Position numbers and translations under genes: made by a program. This document shows positions 24,730 through 33,550 of a DNA stretch of 64,000 bases, one piece after another. Each line of letters opens with the position of its first letter. Positions within the stretch are counted from its first letter, which is position 1. Location: the NCBI RefSeq assembly GCF_030124145.1, contig NZ_JASKMS010000020.1, forward strand, positions 62,001-126,000. The letters are read 5' to 3'. The DNA is from Streptomyces sp. 378. GTDB lineage: Bacteria > Actinomycetota > Actinomycetes > Streptomycetales > Streptomycetaceae. The notes beneath the pieces are model-generated. The model was given only the letters and a program-made list of their open reading frames with translations, had not been told where the DNA came from and ran no database searches.

Positions 24730-26157
24730 TCAGCCGGTCCGGCGAAGAAGCGCCAGGTACATCGCGTCGGTCCCGTGCAGATGCGGCCACAGCTGCACGT
24801 CGGGTCCGTCGCCCAGGTCCGGTACGCCGGGCAGCAGCGGCCGGGCGTCGACGAGGTCCGTGTGCGGGTGTTGTTTGAGCACGTCGGCGACGACGGCCCG
24901 GCTCTCGGCGAGGTGCGGCGAACAGGTCGCGTAACCCACGACGCCGCCGACCCGCACCGACTCCAGGGCGGTGCGCAGCAGCCCGCGCTGCAGCGGCGCG
25001 AAGCCCTCCAGATCCTCCGGACGGCGCCGCCAGCGCGCCTCGGGACGGCGGCGCAGGGCACCGAGGCCGGTGCACGGCACATCGACCAGCACCCGGTCGA
25101 AGCTGCCGGGCCGCCACGCCGGACGCGTCCCGTCCGCGGCGATCACCTGATACGGACCGGGGTTGCCGTCCAGCGCCTTCGCCACGAGGCCGGCCCGATG
25201 GGTCTGCTTCTCGGAGGCGACGAGCAGGGCACCCCGCTCGGCGGCCAGCGCGCCGAGCAGCGCCGCCTTGCCACCGGGCCCCGCGCACCCGTCCAGCCAG
25301 CGCCGGTCGGGCCCGTCCAGGGGCGCGTTGGCAAGGGCGATCGCCACGAGCTGGCTGCCCTCGTCCTGCACACCGGCCCGCCCGTCCCGCACGGCCGCGA
25401 TGGCACCCGGCTCCCCGCCCTCGGTCAGCCGCACCGCGTACGGCGACCAGTGCCCCCGCACCGCGGCGTCCTCGTCGAGCAGTTCCTCGGTGGTGGCCCG
25501 CCCGGGCCGCGCCACCAAGGTCACCTCGGGCCGCTCGTTGTCGGCGCGCAGCAGCTCCTCGACGCCGGTCCTGCCGCCGCCCAGGGAGTCCCACAGCGCG
25601 GACACGACCCACCTGGGGTGCGAGTGGACGACGGCGAGATGGTCCTCGGGGTCCTCGTCGTACGGAGGCGCGACCTTCTCCAGCCAGCCCTCCAGATCGT
25701 GCTGCGCGACCTTCCGCAGCACGGCGTTGACGAACTTGGCCCGTCCGTCGCCGAGCACGACCCGCGCGAGTTCGACGGTTGCGGACACGGCCGCGTGCGT
25801 CGGGATCCGGGTGCCGAGCAACTGGTGCGCGCCGAGGCTGAGCACGTCCAGCACCGGCGGGTCGACCTCTCTGAGCGGCCGGTCCACGCAGGTCCCCAGG
25901 ACCGCGTCGTACGTCCCCTGCCACCGCAGCGTCCCGTACACCAGCTCGGTGGCGAGCGCCGCGTCCCGGGCGTCGAACGAGTCGGGGCCCTCCTTCTCGC
26001 GCGCCTTGCGCAGCAGGGGCGGGAGAACGAGGTTGGCGTAGGCGTCCCGCTCGTCCACGGCCCTGAGCGCCTCGAAGGCGAGGATGCGGACGGGGTCCTT
26101 CTTGGGCCGGCGGTAGGGCTTGCCTGACGTGCGGGCTCGACGGGGCTGTTCGCTCAC
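24730..26157 (-). CDS. rsmB: 16S rRNA (cytosine-C5) methyltransferase
   Basis: RsmB (Fmu/Sun) methylates C967 of 16S rRNA with SAM. The 475-residue protein has an N-terminal NusB-like RNA-binding domain (about 20-165: ILAFEALRAVDERDAYANLVLPPLL). A Rossmann methyltransferase domain follows. The SAM motif is LDGCAGPGGKAALLGAL. The two catalytic cysteines are in VDVPCTGLGALRRRPEARWRR-like motif IV and YATCSPHLAESRAVV motif VI. It stands 114 bases downstream of fmt, in the usual translation cluster. Confidence 0.95.
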   Translation of the reverse strand: MSEQPRRARTSGKPYRRPKKDPVRILAFEALRAVDERDAYANLVLPPLLRKAREKEGPDSFDARDAALATELVYGTLRWQGTYDAVLGTCVDRPLREVDPPVLDVLSLGAHQLLGTRIPTHAAVSATVELARVVLGDGRAKFVNAVLRKVAQHDLEGWLEKVAPPYDEDPEDHLAVVHSHPRWVVSALWDSLGGGRTGVEELLRADNERPEVTLVARPGRATTEELLDEDAAVRGHWSPYAVRLTEGGEPGAIAAVRDGRAGVQDEGSQLVAIALANAPLDGPDRRWLDGCAGPGGKAALLGALAAERGALLVASEKQTHRAGLVAKALDGNPGPYQVIAADGTRPAWRPGSFDRVLVDVPCTGLGALRRRPEARWRRRPEDLEGFAPLQRGLLRTALESVRVGGVVGYATCSPHLAESRAVVADVLKQHPHTDLVDARPLLPGVPDLGDGPDVQLWPHLHGTDAMYLALLRRTG

Positions 26158-26271
26158 GAAAAAGGTGCTCCGGGTGTGAGAAGAAGTGCGCCGTCCAGCC
26201 TACGCCGCCGGGAGCAGCGGGGAACCGGCGGCGGGGCATCGCGCCGCCGTGCGGCCCCGCCCGGGCGGATG

Positions 26272-27204
26272 TCAGCCGCCGAGCCGCTCGCCCTCGCCGA
26301 TACGCACCCCGCGCGCCCAGTCCGCCGCCCGCATCGGCTTCTTGCCCTGCGCCTGCACCCACAGCAGCTCGACGCCGTAGGAGCCGGTGCCGACGTACAC
26401 GTTGTTCTTCCCGGCGGCGATCTGCCCCGGGGCGAGGTCCGTCCGGTCGGGCACGGGGGCGGCCTGGATGAGCTTGAGCCGCTCGCCGCGGAACGTGGTC
26501 CAGGCGCCGGGAGCCGGGGTGCAGCCGCGCACCATCCGGTCCACGCGCAGCGCGGGCGCGCTCCAGTCGAGGTGCGCGTCCTCGACGTTGACCTTCGGGG
26601 CGAGGCTGATCCCGTCGGCCGGCTGCGGTACGGCCTTCAGTGAGCCGTCCTCGATGCCGTCCATGGTCGCCGCGAGCAGCCCGGCACCGGCGAACGCCAG
26701 CCGGGTCAGCAGATCCCCGCTGGTGTCGGTGGGCCGGATCTCCTCGGTCACCGTGCCGTACACCGGCCCGGAGTCGAGCCCTTCCTCGATCAGGAAGGTC
26801 GACGCCCCGGTGATCTCGTCGCCGGCCATGATGGCGTGCTGCACGGGCGCGGCTCCACGCCAGGCCGGCAGCAGGGAGAAGTGCAGGTTGACCCAGCCGT
26901 GCACGGGCACGTCGAGGGCGACCCGGGGCAGCAGCGCTCCGTAGGCGACGACGGGGCAGCAGTCCGGCCCGATCTCCCGCAGCCGCTCCAGGAACTCGGG
27001 GTCCTTCGGCTTCGCGGGCTTCAGCACCTCGATCCCGGCCTCCTCCGCCCGCTCGGCGACGGGCGACGCGACGAGCCGGCGTCCGCGTCCGGCCGGCGCG
27101 TCGGGCCGCGTGACGACGGCGGCCACCTCGTGCCGCCCGGAGGCGAGCAGAGCGTCCAGAGCGGGAACGGCGACCTCGGGTGTACCGGCGAAGACGAGCT
27201 TCAT
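26272..27204 (-). CDS. fmt: Methionyl-tRNA formyltransferase
   Basis: Fmt formylates initiator Met-tRNA using 10-formyl-THF. The N-terminal catalytic domain of this 310-residue protein shows MKLVFAGTPEVAVPALDAL and the signature HFSLLPAWRGAAPVQHAI, with the Asn-His-Asp set (VNLHFSLLPAWRG, GLDSG). The C-terminal OB-like domain begins near residue 205 (GCTPAPGAWTTFRGERLKL). The start at 27204 is the conserved MKLVFAG; a longer frame upstream is not conserved. It is divergent from the small HTH gene at 27532. Confidence 0.96.
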   Translation of the reverse strand: MKLVFAGTPEVAVPALDALLASGRHEVAAVVTRPDAPAGRGRRLVASPVAERAEEAGIEVLKPAKPKDPEFLERLREIGPDCCPVVAYGALLPRVALDVPVHGWVNLHFSLLPAWRGAAPVQHAIMAGDEITGASTFLIEEGLDSGPVYGTVTEEIRPTDTSGDLLTRLAFAGAGLLAATMDGIEDGSLKAVPQPADGISLAPKVNVEDAHLDWSAPALRVDRMVRGCTPAPGAWTTFRGERLKLIQAAPVPDRTDLAPGQIAAGKNNVYVGTGSYGVELLWVQAQGKKPMRAADWARGVRIGEGERLGG

Positions 27205-27531
27205 GGGGTGGTGGGGGCCTCTCGGGCGGGGGTCGATGACGGGCAGCACACAAGTCTATGAGCCGTGGGACGCAACGCCGCCGACGGCGCTCGGCCCTCG
27301 CGGGAGAGCCGGGCCTCTCGGTCGCACGGTCGCGGGCGGCGCGCGGGTGGACGACCCCGTCGAGGGCCGAAGGCCGAGGCGCACACCCCGCGCAAACGGG
27401 CGCACGCATATGCCCCCGCGCCCCCACACCGTGACCCGCGGAGCGAATCCGCGTTGGTCAAGACAGAGTTGACCACAACGGGCCGCGATCGCGGCCCAAT
27501 TCCTTTCAACGCCGGTTCGAGAGGCTTGTTC
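27205..27531. promoter_or_regulatory. Divergent fmt/HTH intergenic region with two palindromes
   Basis: TGGTCAA-N7-TTGACCA (27455-27475) is a perfect inverted repeat. GGGCCGCGATCGCGGCCC (27480-27497) is an 18-base perfect palindrome. Both lie just upstream of the HTH-protein start at 27532 and are candidate operator sites or an untranslated hairpin. The remaining stretch toward fmt carries nothing recognised. Confidence 0.5.
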
Positions 27532-28074
27532 ATGGCCGACCACGCAACCCACGACGCCCAGGCTCGGGCCAGCCTGCACTTGCTGGTGCGGGACATCGAG
27601 CGGGTCCGCCGGCAGGTGGACGCGCTGCGCACACTCACCGCCCAGTTGGGCAACGTCTACCGCCCGCGCCGCTCAGGTCCCTCCACGGGCTTCGTCGTCT
27701 ACGGACGCGCCCCCGCCCCGACGGTACGTCTCGCCCAGGAGCTGCGGGACAGCGTCGAGACCCTGGTCACGGCGGCCGTGGACTTCGATCGCTCACTCGG
27801 CTTCTCGTGGGACGCGGTGGGTTCCGCGCTCGGAGTCACCAAGCAGGCGGTCCACCGCCGTTACGGCGCCCGCCGGGCCACGGCCCAGGCGGCGCCCGAG
27901 CCGGAGCGCACCCCGGAGCCGTCGGGCAGCCGCTCGGTCAATGTGACCACCGGCCTGCCCACGGTTCCGACCGTCCCGGCGGCCCGCTCCATGCCCACGC
28001 AGCCCACGGCCGGCAGTCCCGCGCTCCGCGAAGAGGTGAGGCCGACGGCCTTTCCCGGCCCGCGCAACGGCTGA
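27532..28074 (+). CDS. Small HTH-containing DNA-binding protein, function unknown
   Basis: This 180-residue protein has a helical N-terminus (about 1-45, possible coiled coil: LHLLVRDIERVRRQVDALRTLTAQLG). A clear helix-turn-helix lies at about 88-112 (FSWDAVGSALGVTKQAVHRRYG), followed by a disordered Pro/Ala/Thr-rich tail. The HTH is of the sigma-70 region 4 or AsnC-like type that precedes many Streptomyces conserved hypotheticals. The ATG at 27532 follows two palindromes and fits the domain. It is flanked by fmt and priA and convergent with the latter. No target is known. Confidence 0.75.
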   Translation: MADHATHDAQARASLHLLVRDIERVRRQVDALRTLTAQLGNVYRPRRSGPSTGFVVYGRAPAPTVRLAQELRDSVETLVTAAVDFDRSLGFSWDAVGSALGVTKQAVHRRYGARRATAQAAPEPERTPEPSGSRSVNVTTGLPTVPTVPAARSMPTQPTAGSPALREEVRPTAFPGPRNG

Positions 28075-28088
28075 CCCACCCCCTGCCC

Positions 28089-28117
28089 TGCCCTCCCGGA
28101 ACGCCTCCGGGAGGGCA
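28089..28117. terminator. Bidirectional terminator between HTH gene and priA
   Basis: TGCCCTCCCGGA (28089-28100) and TCCGGGAGGGCA (28106-28117) form a perfect 12-base stem with a 5-base loop between two convergent genes. Confidence 0.7.
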
Positions 28118-28170
28118 GTCGCGTATCCGGCCGACGCCCACCCGGACGTCCCTCATCCCCGGGCCGCGGC

Positions 28171-30336
28171 TCACCCGATGTCAGCCGGATCGACCCGTAC
28201 CCAGACCCCCGGCCCCGTCCCGGCGCCACCACCGCTCCCCCGAGCCATCCGCGCAGCCTGCGCCGCCTTGAGCGCGGCGGCCAGCGCGGCCCCCCTCCCC
28301 GGCGGCACCCGCAGCAGCGCGCGCTCCCACTGCTCCCCGGGCGGGGGCGCGCCCGCCCGCCGCGGCCGCCCCGCGGCCGGAACGGGCAGCGGCACCGGAC
28401 CCAGCACCTCCGCCTCGGGCGGCAGCTCGGCCGTACGAAGGAAGTCGGCCACCGCCTGAGGCGGGCCCGACACCGCGGCCATCCGCGACACCGGCGGAAA
28501 CCCCAGCTCGGCCCGCTCGGCGAGTTCCCGCACCGCGTGACCGACGGGGTCCCAGCGCACCAGCGCCTGCACGGGCCGCAGCGTCGGCTCGGCCACGACC
28601 ACCACCGTGCCACCGGCCGACTGCGGCCGGACCAGGGACGCCGCCGCGATCCACCGCCGCAGCGCGTCCTCCCCGGCCCGCAGGTCGGGCCGCCCGAGCA
28701 TGGCCCAGCCGTCCAGCAGCAGCGCCGCCGCGTACCCGCCCTCGGCGACGGGCTCGGCCCCCGGCGTGCTCACGACCAGCGCCGGCGCCCCCGGGACGGT
28801 GTCGAGCACGTGCTCCCGCCCCGAGGTGCGTACCGGCACGGCGGGGAAGGCCCGCCCGAGCTCCTCGGCGGTCCGCCGCGCCCCGACGACCGAGGCCCGC
28901 AGCCGGAAGGAACCGCACTCCGGGCAGTGCCAGCCGCTCTCGCCGCGTCCGCACCACCCGCAGTCCAGGGCACCGCCGTCCGGCGCCTCCAACGGCCCGG
29001 AGCAGTGCCCGCAGCGCGCGGGCGCCCGGCAGTCGGCACACGCCATGCGCGGCACGTACCCCCGGCGAGGCACCTGCACCAGCACCGGGCCGTGCCGAAG
29101 GCCGTCCCTGACGGCCTGCCACGCGAGGGAGGGCAGCCGGGCGGCCCGGGCGGCCTCGTCCCGGGCGAGGTCCTGGTCCCCGACGGTCCGGACGAGCGGC
29201 GCGGCCCCGCGCACCTGGTCCCGGCCGGCGACGACCGGGCGTGCCCAGCCGCTCTCGACGAGTTGCGCGGCCTCCACCGTGCAGCTCCAGCTGCCCAGCA
29301 GGAAGCCGCACCCGTCCTGGGCGGCCCGCAGCAGGAGCACCTCGCGGGCGTGCGGCTGCGGGGCGTGCTGCTCGCTGTGGCTGTCGTCGCCGTCGTCCCA
29401 CAGAGCGACCAGGCCGAGGTCCTGGACCGGCGCGAACATCGCGGCCCGGGTCCCGATCACGGCCCGGACGGAACCGCGCCGCACCGCGAGCCACTGCGCG
29501 TAGCGCTTCTCGGGTCCGGCGTCGGCGGTGAGTACCGCGTGCCGCCCCTCCCCCAGCAGGGAGGTCAGGGCGGCGTCGACCCGCGCGACGGCCCGCCCGT
29601 CGGGCAGGACGGCGAGCGCCCCGCGCCCGGAGGCCAGCGTCGCGGCGACGGCCCGGGCCAGCTCCTCGCTCCACTGCGGCCCGGGCAGCGCGTTCCACAC
29701 GGCCCGGGGTGCTCCGCCGGAGGCCAGCGACTCCAGGAAGGCCGCCCCCCGCTCGTAGCGCTGCCAGGAGCCCGGCTCGGGCACCGGGGGCGGTGGCAGC
29801 GGGTCGGGTGAGGGCCGCTGCTCGGCTCGTGCGTTGCGCGGCGGTACGGCGAGTTGCAGGACGTCGGCGAGGCTGCCCGCGTACCGGTCGGCGACCGCCC
29901 GGGCCAGCCCCAGCAACTCCTCGCTCAGCACCGGCTCGGGCGACACGACCTGGGCGAGGGCGGCCAGCGGTCCGGCGTAGTCGGACTCGGCCAGCCGCTC
30001 GACGAGGAATCCGTCGATGAGGCCACCGCCCTCGCGACGGCCCTCCCGCACCCGGTGCCGTCCGGCCCCGAACCGCACGCGCACGCGGACGCCCGGCCGG
30101 GCGTCCGCGTCCAGCTCCTCTGGCACGGCGTAGTCGAAGTACCGGTCGAGATGGAGCACGCCCTTGTCGACGAGGACGCGCGCGACGGGGAGCTCCTTGG
30201 CGAGGGCTGCCCCCCGCCAGGTGCGCGGCTTGGCCCGGGGGGTCTTGGCGTTGCGCACACTGTCCCGGATGAGCGCGAGCTGTTCGGGCGGCGCACCCTC
30301 GGCCCCGCCGCCCGCGTGTTCGTTCTCGCTGCTCAC
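28171..30336 (-). CDS. priA: PriA-like primosomal protein N', helicase-inactive
   Basis: PriA loads the replisome at stalled forks. The N-terminal 3'-DNA-binding domain (about 50-110) and eight zinc cysteines (CADCRAPARCGHC and later CGWC, CPEC) of this 721-residue protein are present. The helicase motifs are not. Where Walker A (GSGKT) is expected there is ALPGPQWSEEL (about 216-226), and the DEEH box reads WDDGDDSH (about 313-320). The same loss is known for mycobacterial PriA. It probably works as a structural replisome-assembly factor without unwinding DNA. GTG at 30336 is chosen (MSSENEH), as the upstream frame is low-complexity. Confidence 0.92.
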   Translation of the reverse strand: MSSENEHAGGGAEGAPPEQLALIRDSVRNAKTPRAKPRTWRGAALAKELPVARVLVDKGVLHLDRYFDYAVPEELDADARPGVRVRVRFGAGRHRVREGRREGGGLIDGFLVERLAESDYAGPLAALAQVVSPEPVLSEELLGLARAVADRYAGSLADVLQLAVPPRNARAEQRPSPDPLPPPPVPEPGSWQRYERGAAFLESLASGGAPRAVWNALPGPQWSEELARAVAATLASGRGALAVLPDGRAVARVDAALTSLLGEGRHAVLTADAGPEKRYAQWLAVRRGSVRAVIGTRAAMFAPVQDLGLVALWDDGDDSHSEQHAPQPHAREVLLLRAAQDGCGFLLGSWSCTVEAAQLVESGWARPVVAGRDQVRGAAPLVRTVGDQDLARDEAARAARLPSLAWQAVRDGLRHGPVLVQVPRRGYVPRMACADCRAPARCGHCSGPLEAPDGGALDCGWCGRGESGWHCPECGSFRLRASVVGARRTAEELGRAFPAVPVRTSGREHVLDTVPGAPALVVSTPGAEPVAEGGYAAALLLDGWAMLGRPDLRAGEDALRRWIAAASLVRPQSAGGTVVVVAEPTLRPVQALVRWDPVGHAVRELAERAELGFPPVSRMAAVSGPPQAVADFLRTAELPPEAEVLGPVPLPVPAAGRPRRAGAPPPGEQWERALLRVPPGRGAALAAALKAAQAARMARGSGGGAGTGPGVWVRVDPADIG

Positions 30337-30410
30337 GCTTGCATTCTTACCAAACACCACTGACACGCGGCGGTGCCCGGGAGGAGAGCCCCGCCCCCGG
30401 ACACGGCAAA

Positions 30411-30433
30411 GCCCGGCCCTCGAGGGGCCGGGC
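30411..30433 (-). terminator. Rho-independent terminator after metK
   Basis: GCCCGGCCC (30411-30419) and GGGCCGGGC (30425-30433) form a 9-base stem with a 5-base loop. On the minus strand the hairpin is followed by TTT. It lies 16 bases past the metK stop and before priA. Confidence 0.75.
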
Positions 30434-30448
30434 CTCGGATGCCGGGAC

Positions 30449-31657
30449 CTACAGACCCGCGGCCTCGCGGAGCGCGTCCACGCGGTCCGTCCGCTCCCAC
30501 GTGAAGTCGGGGAGCTCGCGGCCGAAGTGGCCGTACGCGGCGGTCTGGGAGTAGATCGGTCGGAGCAGGTCGAGGTCGCGGATGATGGCGGCCGGGCGGA
30601 GGTCGAAGACCTCGTCGATCGCCTTCTCGATCCTCTCCGTCTCGACCTTGGCGGTGCCGAAGGTCTCGACGAACAGACCGACCGGCTCGGCCTTGCCGAT
30701 CGCGTACGCGACCTGGACCTCGCAGCGGGTGGCGAGACCGGCGGCGACCACGTTCTTGGCGACCCAGCGCATCGCGTACGCCGCGGAGCGGTCGACCTTG
30801 GACGGGTCCTTGCCCGAGAAGGCACCGCCGCCGTGACGGGCCATGCCGCCGTAGGTGTCGATGATGATCTTGCGCCCGGTCAGGCCGGCGTCACCCATCG
30901 GGCCGCCGATCTCGAAACGGCCGGTGGGGTTGACCAGGAGACGGTAGTTCTCCGTGTCCAGCTTGATGCCCTCGTCCAGGAGCGCCTTCAGCTCCGGCTC
31001 GACCACGAACTCCTTGATGTCCGGGGCCAGCAGCGAGTCCAGGTCGATGTCCGAGGCGTGCTGCGAGGAGACCACGACGGTGTCCAGACAGACCGCCTTG
31101 TCGCCGTCGTACTCGATGGTGACCTGCGTCTTGCCGTCCGGGCGCAGGTAGGGGATCGTGCCGTTCTTGCGCACGTCGGACAGGCGCTTCGACAGGCGGT
31201 GGGCCAGGAAGATCGGCAGCGGCATCAGCGTCGGCGTCTCGTCCGTCGCGTAGCCGAACATCAGGCCCTGGTCGCCCGCGCCCTGCTTGTCGAGCTCGTC
31301 GTCGTCGCCCTCGACACGCGTCTCGTACGCCGTGTCCACACCCTGGGCGATGTCCGGGGACTGCGCGCCGATCGACACCGACACGCCGCAGGAGGCGCCG
31401 TCGAAGCCCTTCTTGCTGGAGTCGTAGCCGATTTCGAGGATCTTGCTCCGGACCAGCGTCGCGATGTCCGCGTACGTCTTGGTCGTGACCTCGCCGGCCA
31501 CGTGCACCAGGCCGGTCGTGATCAGGGTCTCGACGGCGACCCGGGAGGACGGGTCCTCGCGCAGAAGCGCGTCGAGAATGGTGTCGCTGATCTGGTCAGC
31601 GATCTTGTCGGGGTGACCCTCGGTCACGGACTCCGAGGTGAACAGGCGACGGGACAC
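30449..31657 (-). CDS. metK: S-adenosylmethionine synthetase
   Basis: MetK forms SAM from methionine and ATP. The 402-residue protein has the family signatures GAGDQGLMFGYATDETPTLMPLP and GGGAFSGKDPSKVDRSAAYA, and the N-terminal RRLFTSESVTEGHPDKIADQ. GTG at 31657 sits about seven bases after GGGAGC and matches the conserved N-terminus. In Streptomyces, SAM supply by MetK strongly affects antibiotic production and development. It is located between coaBC (235-base gap) and its own terminator. No SAM riboswitch was seen in the leader. Confidence 0.97.
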   Translation of the reverse strand: MSRRLFTSESVTEGHPDKIADQISDTILDALLREDPSSRVAVETLITTGLVHVAGEVTTKTYADIATLVRSKILEIGYDSSKKGFDGASCGVSVSIGAQSPDIAQGVDTAYETRVEGDDDELDKQGAGDQGLMFGYATDETPTLMPLPIFLAHRLSKRLSDVRKNGTIPYLRPDGKTQVTIEYDGDKAVCLDTVVVSSQHASDIDLDSLLAPDIKEFVVEPELKALLDEGIKLDTENYRLLVNPTGRFEIGGPMGDAGLTGRKIIIDTYGGMARHGGGAFSGKDPSKVDRSAAYAMRWVAKNVVAAGLATRCEVQVAYAIGKAEPVGLFVETFGTAKVETERIEKAIDEVFDLRPAAIIRDLDLLRPIYSQTAAYGHFGRELPDFTWERTDRVDALREAAGL

Positions 31658-31892
31658 AACGCTCCCTGGGGTTGCAGCGGCTGCTGGCTGATCATTGGCG
31701 GACGGCGGGGGCTGCACCCGGCGCCGTCCGTGGAACAGTTTACGGGTCACACTTCGGCCACGGTCCCCCTGTCTCGCCACTCGGGAGTGCTGTGACCTGC
31801 GGCACGGGCATTCTGCCCAATGCCGAGCGGCGTTGGCCAGAGGCGCCACGCCCGGATCCAGCCGCTTTCGAGGGGTGCGCGGCGCCCTGACT

Positions 31893-33095
31893 TCAGCACA
31901 GGCGCTCGGCGACCAGGTCCCACACCGTATCGGCCAGGGCTTCCTTGGGGCCGTACGGCACCGCCGTCTCACTGCCGTCCGCGCCGAGCACGACGGCCTC
32001 GTTCTCCTCGGAACCGAAGGTCTTGCGCTCCCCCACCTCATTCACGACGAGCAGGTCGCAGCCCTTGCGCTTGAGTTTGGCGCGGCCGTTGGCGAGGACG
32101 TCGTCCGTCTCCGCGGCGAAGCCGACGATCACCTGTCCGGCGCGGGCCCGTTCGGCGGAGATCTCCGCGAGCACGTCCGGATTGCGCACCAGGGTGATCG
32201 GCTCCGGCTCCCGGCCGTCCTTCTTCTTGATCTTCCCCGCCGCGTACGCCGCCGGGCGGAAGTCGGCGACCGCGGCCGCCATCACCACGGCGTCGGCCTC
32301 GGGGGCGGCCCGCAGCACCGCCTCGCGCAGCTGCACGGCGGTGCCGACCGGGACGACGTCGACGCCCGCCGGGGCCGGCAGGGTGCTGTTGGCCGCGATC
32401 AGCGTGACACGGGCGCCGCGGGCCGCGGCGGTGCGGGCGAGGGCGTAGCCCTGCTTGCCGGAGGAGCGGTTGCCGAGGAAGCGGACGGGGTCCAGGGGCT
32501 CGCGGGTGCCGCCCGCGCTGACGACGACGTGCCGGCCCCTGAGGTCGGGCTCGGCGATGCCCCGGGCCAGCACCCGGCGGCACACCTCGAAGATCTCGCC
32601 CGGGTCGGGCAGCCGGCCCTTGCCGGTGTCGACGCCCGTCAGACGGCCCACGGCCGGCTCGATGACGAGGGCACCGCGGCGGCGCAGCGTCGCCACGTTC
32701 TCCTGGGTGGCCGGGTGCTCCCACATCTCCGTGTGCATGGCGGGGGCGAAGACGACCGGGCAGCGGGCGGTGAGGAGCGTGTTGGTGAGGAGGTCGTCGG
32801 CGAGGCCGTGGGCCGCCTTGGCGAGCATGTCGGCGGTGGCGGGGGCGACGACGACGAGGTCCGCGTGCTGCCCGATGCGGACGTGCGGGACCTCGTGCAC
32901 GTCGTCCCACACGTCGGTGGAGACCGGGTTGCCGGAGAGCGCGGCCCAGGTGGCGGCGCCGACGAAGTGCAGCGCGGAGGCGGTGGGCACCACCCGCACG
33001 TCGTGGCCCGACTCCGTCAGCCGCCGCAACAGCTCACAGGCCTTGTAGGCGGCGATGCCCCCGCTGACCCCCAGAACGACCTTCGGCTTGTCCAC
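31893..33095 (-). CDS. coaBC: Bifunctional phosphopantothenoylcysteine decarboxylase / synthetase
   Basis: CoaBC (Dfp) makes 4'-phosphopantetheine in two coenzyme A steps. The N-terminal flavoprotein CoaC domain (about 1-180) of this 400-residue protein has VVLGVSGGIAAYKACELLRRL, ATADMLAKAAHGLADDLLTNTLL and PAMHTEMWEHPA. The C-terminal CoaB domain (about 185-400) has VVSAGGTREPLDPVRFLGNRSSGKQGYALA, the CTP-dependent synthetase motif. GTG at 33095 follows a GGGGAGAG site. It sits after the strong terminator that closes the gmk-rpoZ transcript, so it probably has its own promoter. Confidence 0.96.
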   Translation of the reverse strand: MDKPKVVLGVSGGIAAYKACELLRRLTESGHDVRVVPTASALHFVGAATWAALSGNPVSTDVWDDVHEVPHVRIGQHADLVVVAPATADMLAKAAHGLADDLLTNTLLTARCPVVFAPAMHTEMWEHPATQENVATLRRRGALVIEPAVGRLTGVDTGKGRLPDPGEIFEVCRRVLARGIAEPDLRGRHVVVSAGGTREPLDPVRFLGNRSSGKQGYALARTAAARGARVTLIAANSTLPAPAGVDVVPVGTAVQLREAVLRAAPEADAVVMAAAVADFRPAAYAAGKIKKKDGREPEPITLVRNPDVLAEISAERARAGQVIVGFAAETDDVLANGRAKLKRKGCDLLVVNEVGERKTFGSEENEAVVLGADGSETAVPYGPKEALADTVWDLVAERLC

Positions 33096-33145
33096 GTCTC
33101 TCCCCGGACCTCGGCAACCGGCACACCGTACGCCTCCATGACACA

Positions 33146-33180
33146 CCACAGGCCCGGCAGTCGGCCTGCCGGGCCTGTGG
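33146..33180 (-). terminator. Strong terminator after rpoZ
   Basis: CCACAGGCCCGGCAG (33146-33160) and CTGCCGGGCCTGTGG (33166-33180) form a perfect 15-base stem with a 5-base loop, 29 bases past the rpoZ stop and before coaBC. Confidence 0.75.
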
Positions 33181-33209
33181 ACAAGTCAGCGTGAAGCTGT
33201 AAATCCTAT

Positions 33210-33482
33210 TTACTGCGCCGGGCCCTCGACGGCCTCGGACGTCAGGAGCCCCGCGTTGATCTCGCGGAGGGCGATCGAGAGCGGCTTCTCGTGGACGTGC
33301 GTGTCGACGAGGGGACCGACGTACTCGAGGAGACCCTCGCCGAGCTGCGAGTAGTACGCGTTGATCTGGCGGGCACGCTTGGCCGCGTAGATCACGAGGC
33401 TGTACTTCGAGTCGGTGGCCTCGAGGAGCTCGTCGATCGGCGGGTTGATGATGCCCTCGGGCGCGGAGATGGAAGAGGACAC
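33210..33482 (-). CDS. rpoZ: RNA polymerase omega subunit
   Basis: This 90-residue omega subunit helps assemble and stabilise beta' in RNA polymerase. It shows the conserved core EGIINPPIDELLEATDSKYSLVIYAAKRARQINAYY and a C-terminal EKPLSIALREINAGLL helix. Streptomyces rpoZ mutants are defective in aerial growth and antibiotic production. It follows gmk by 68 bases, and a strong hairpin terminates the transcript after it. Confidence 0.97.
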   Translation of the reverse strand: MSSSISAPEGIINPPIDELLEATDSKYSLVIYAAKRARQINAYYSQLGEGLLEYVGPLVDTHVHEKPLSIALREINAGLLTSEAVEGPAQ

Positions 33483-33550
33483 GCTCTACCTTCCGATGGA
33501 TGGGAAAGAATTTGTCGCGTTGATCGGCCGGCCGGAACGATCGGCGATGG

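Noticed and set aside
23804..27427. A 1207-residue minus-strand open frame across rpe, rsmB and fmt
   Set aside because: Out-of-frame reading of three recognised genes, with low-complexity Arg/Pro/Ala content and no domain.
30165..30300. A further plus-strand gene starting inside the priA 5' region
   Set aside because: The frame is the complement of priA and metK codons and has no family match.
31658..31892. SAM riboswitch in the metK leader
   Set aside because: No S-box or SAM-II core could be found. The region is only an ordinary GC-rich spacer.
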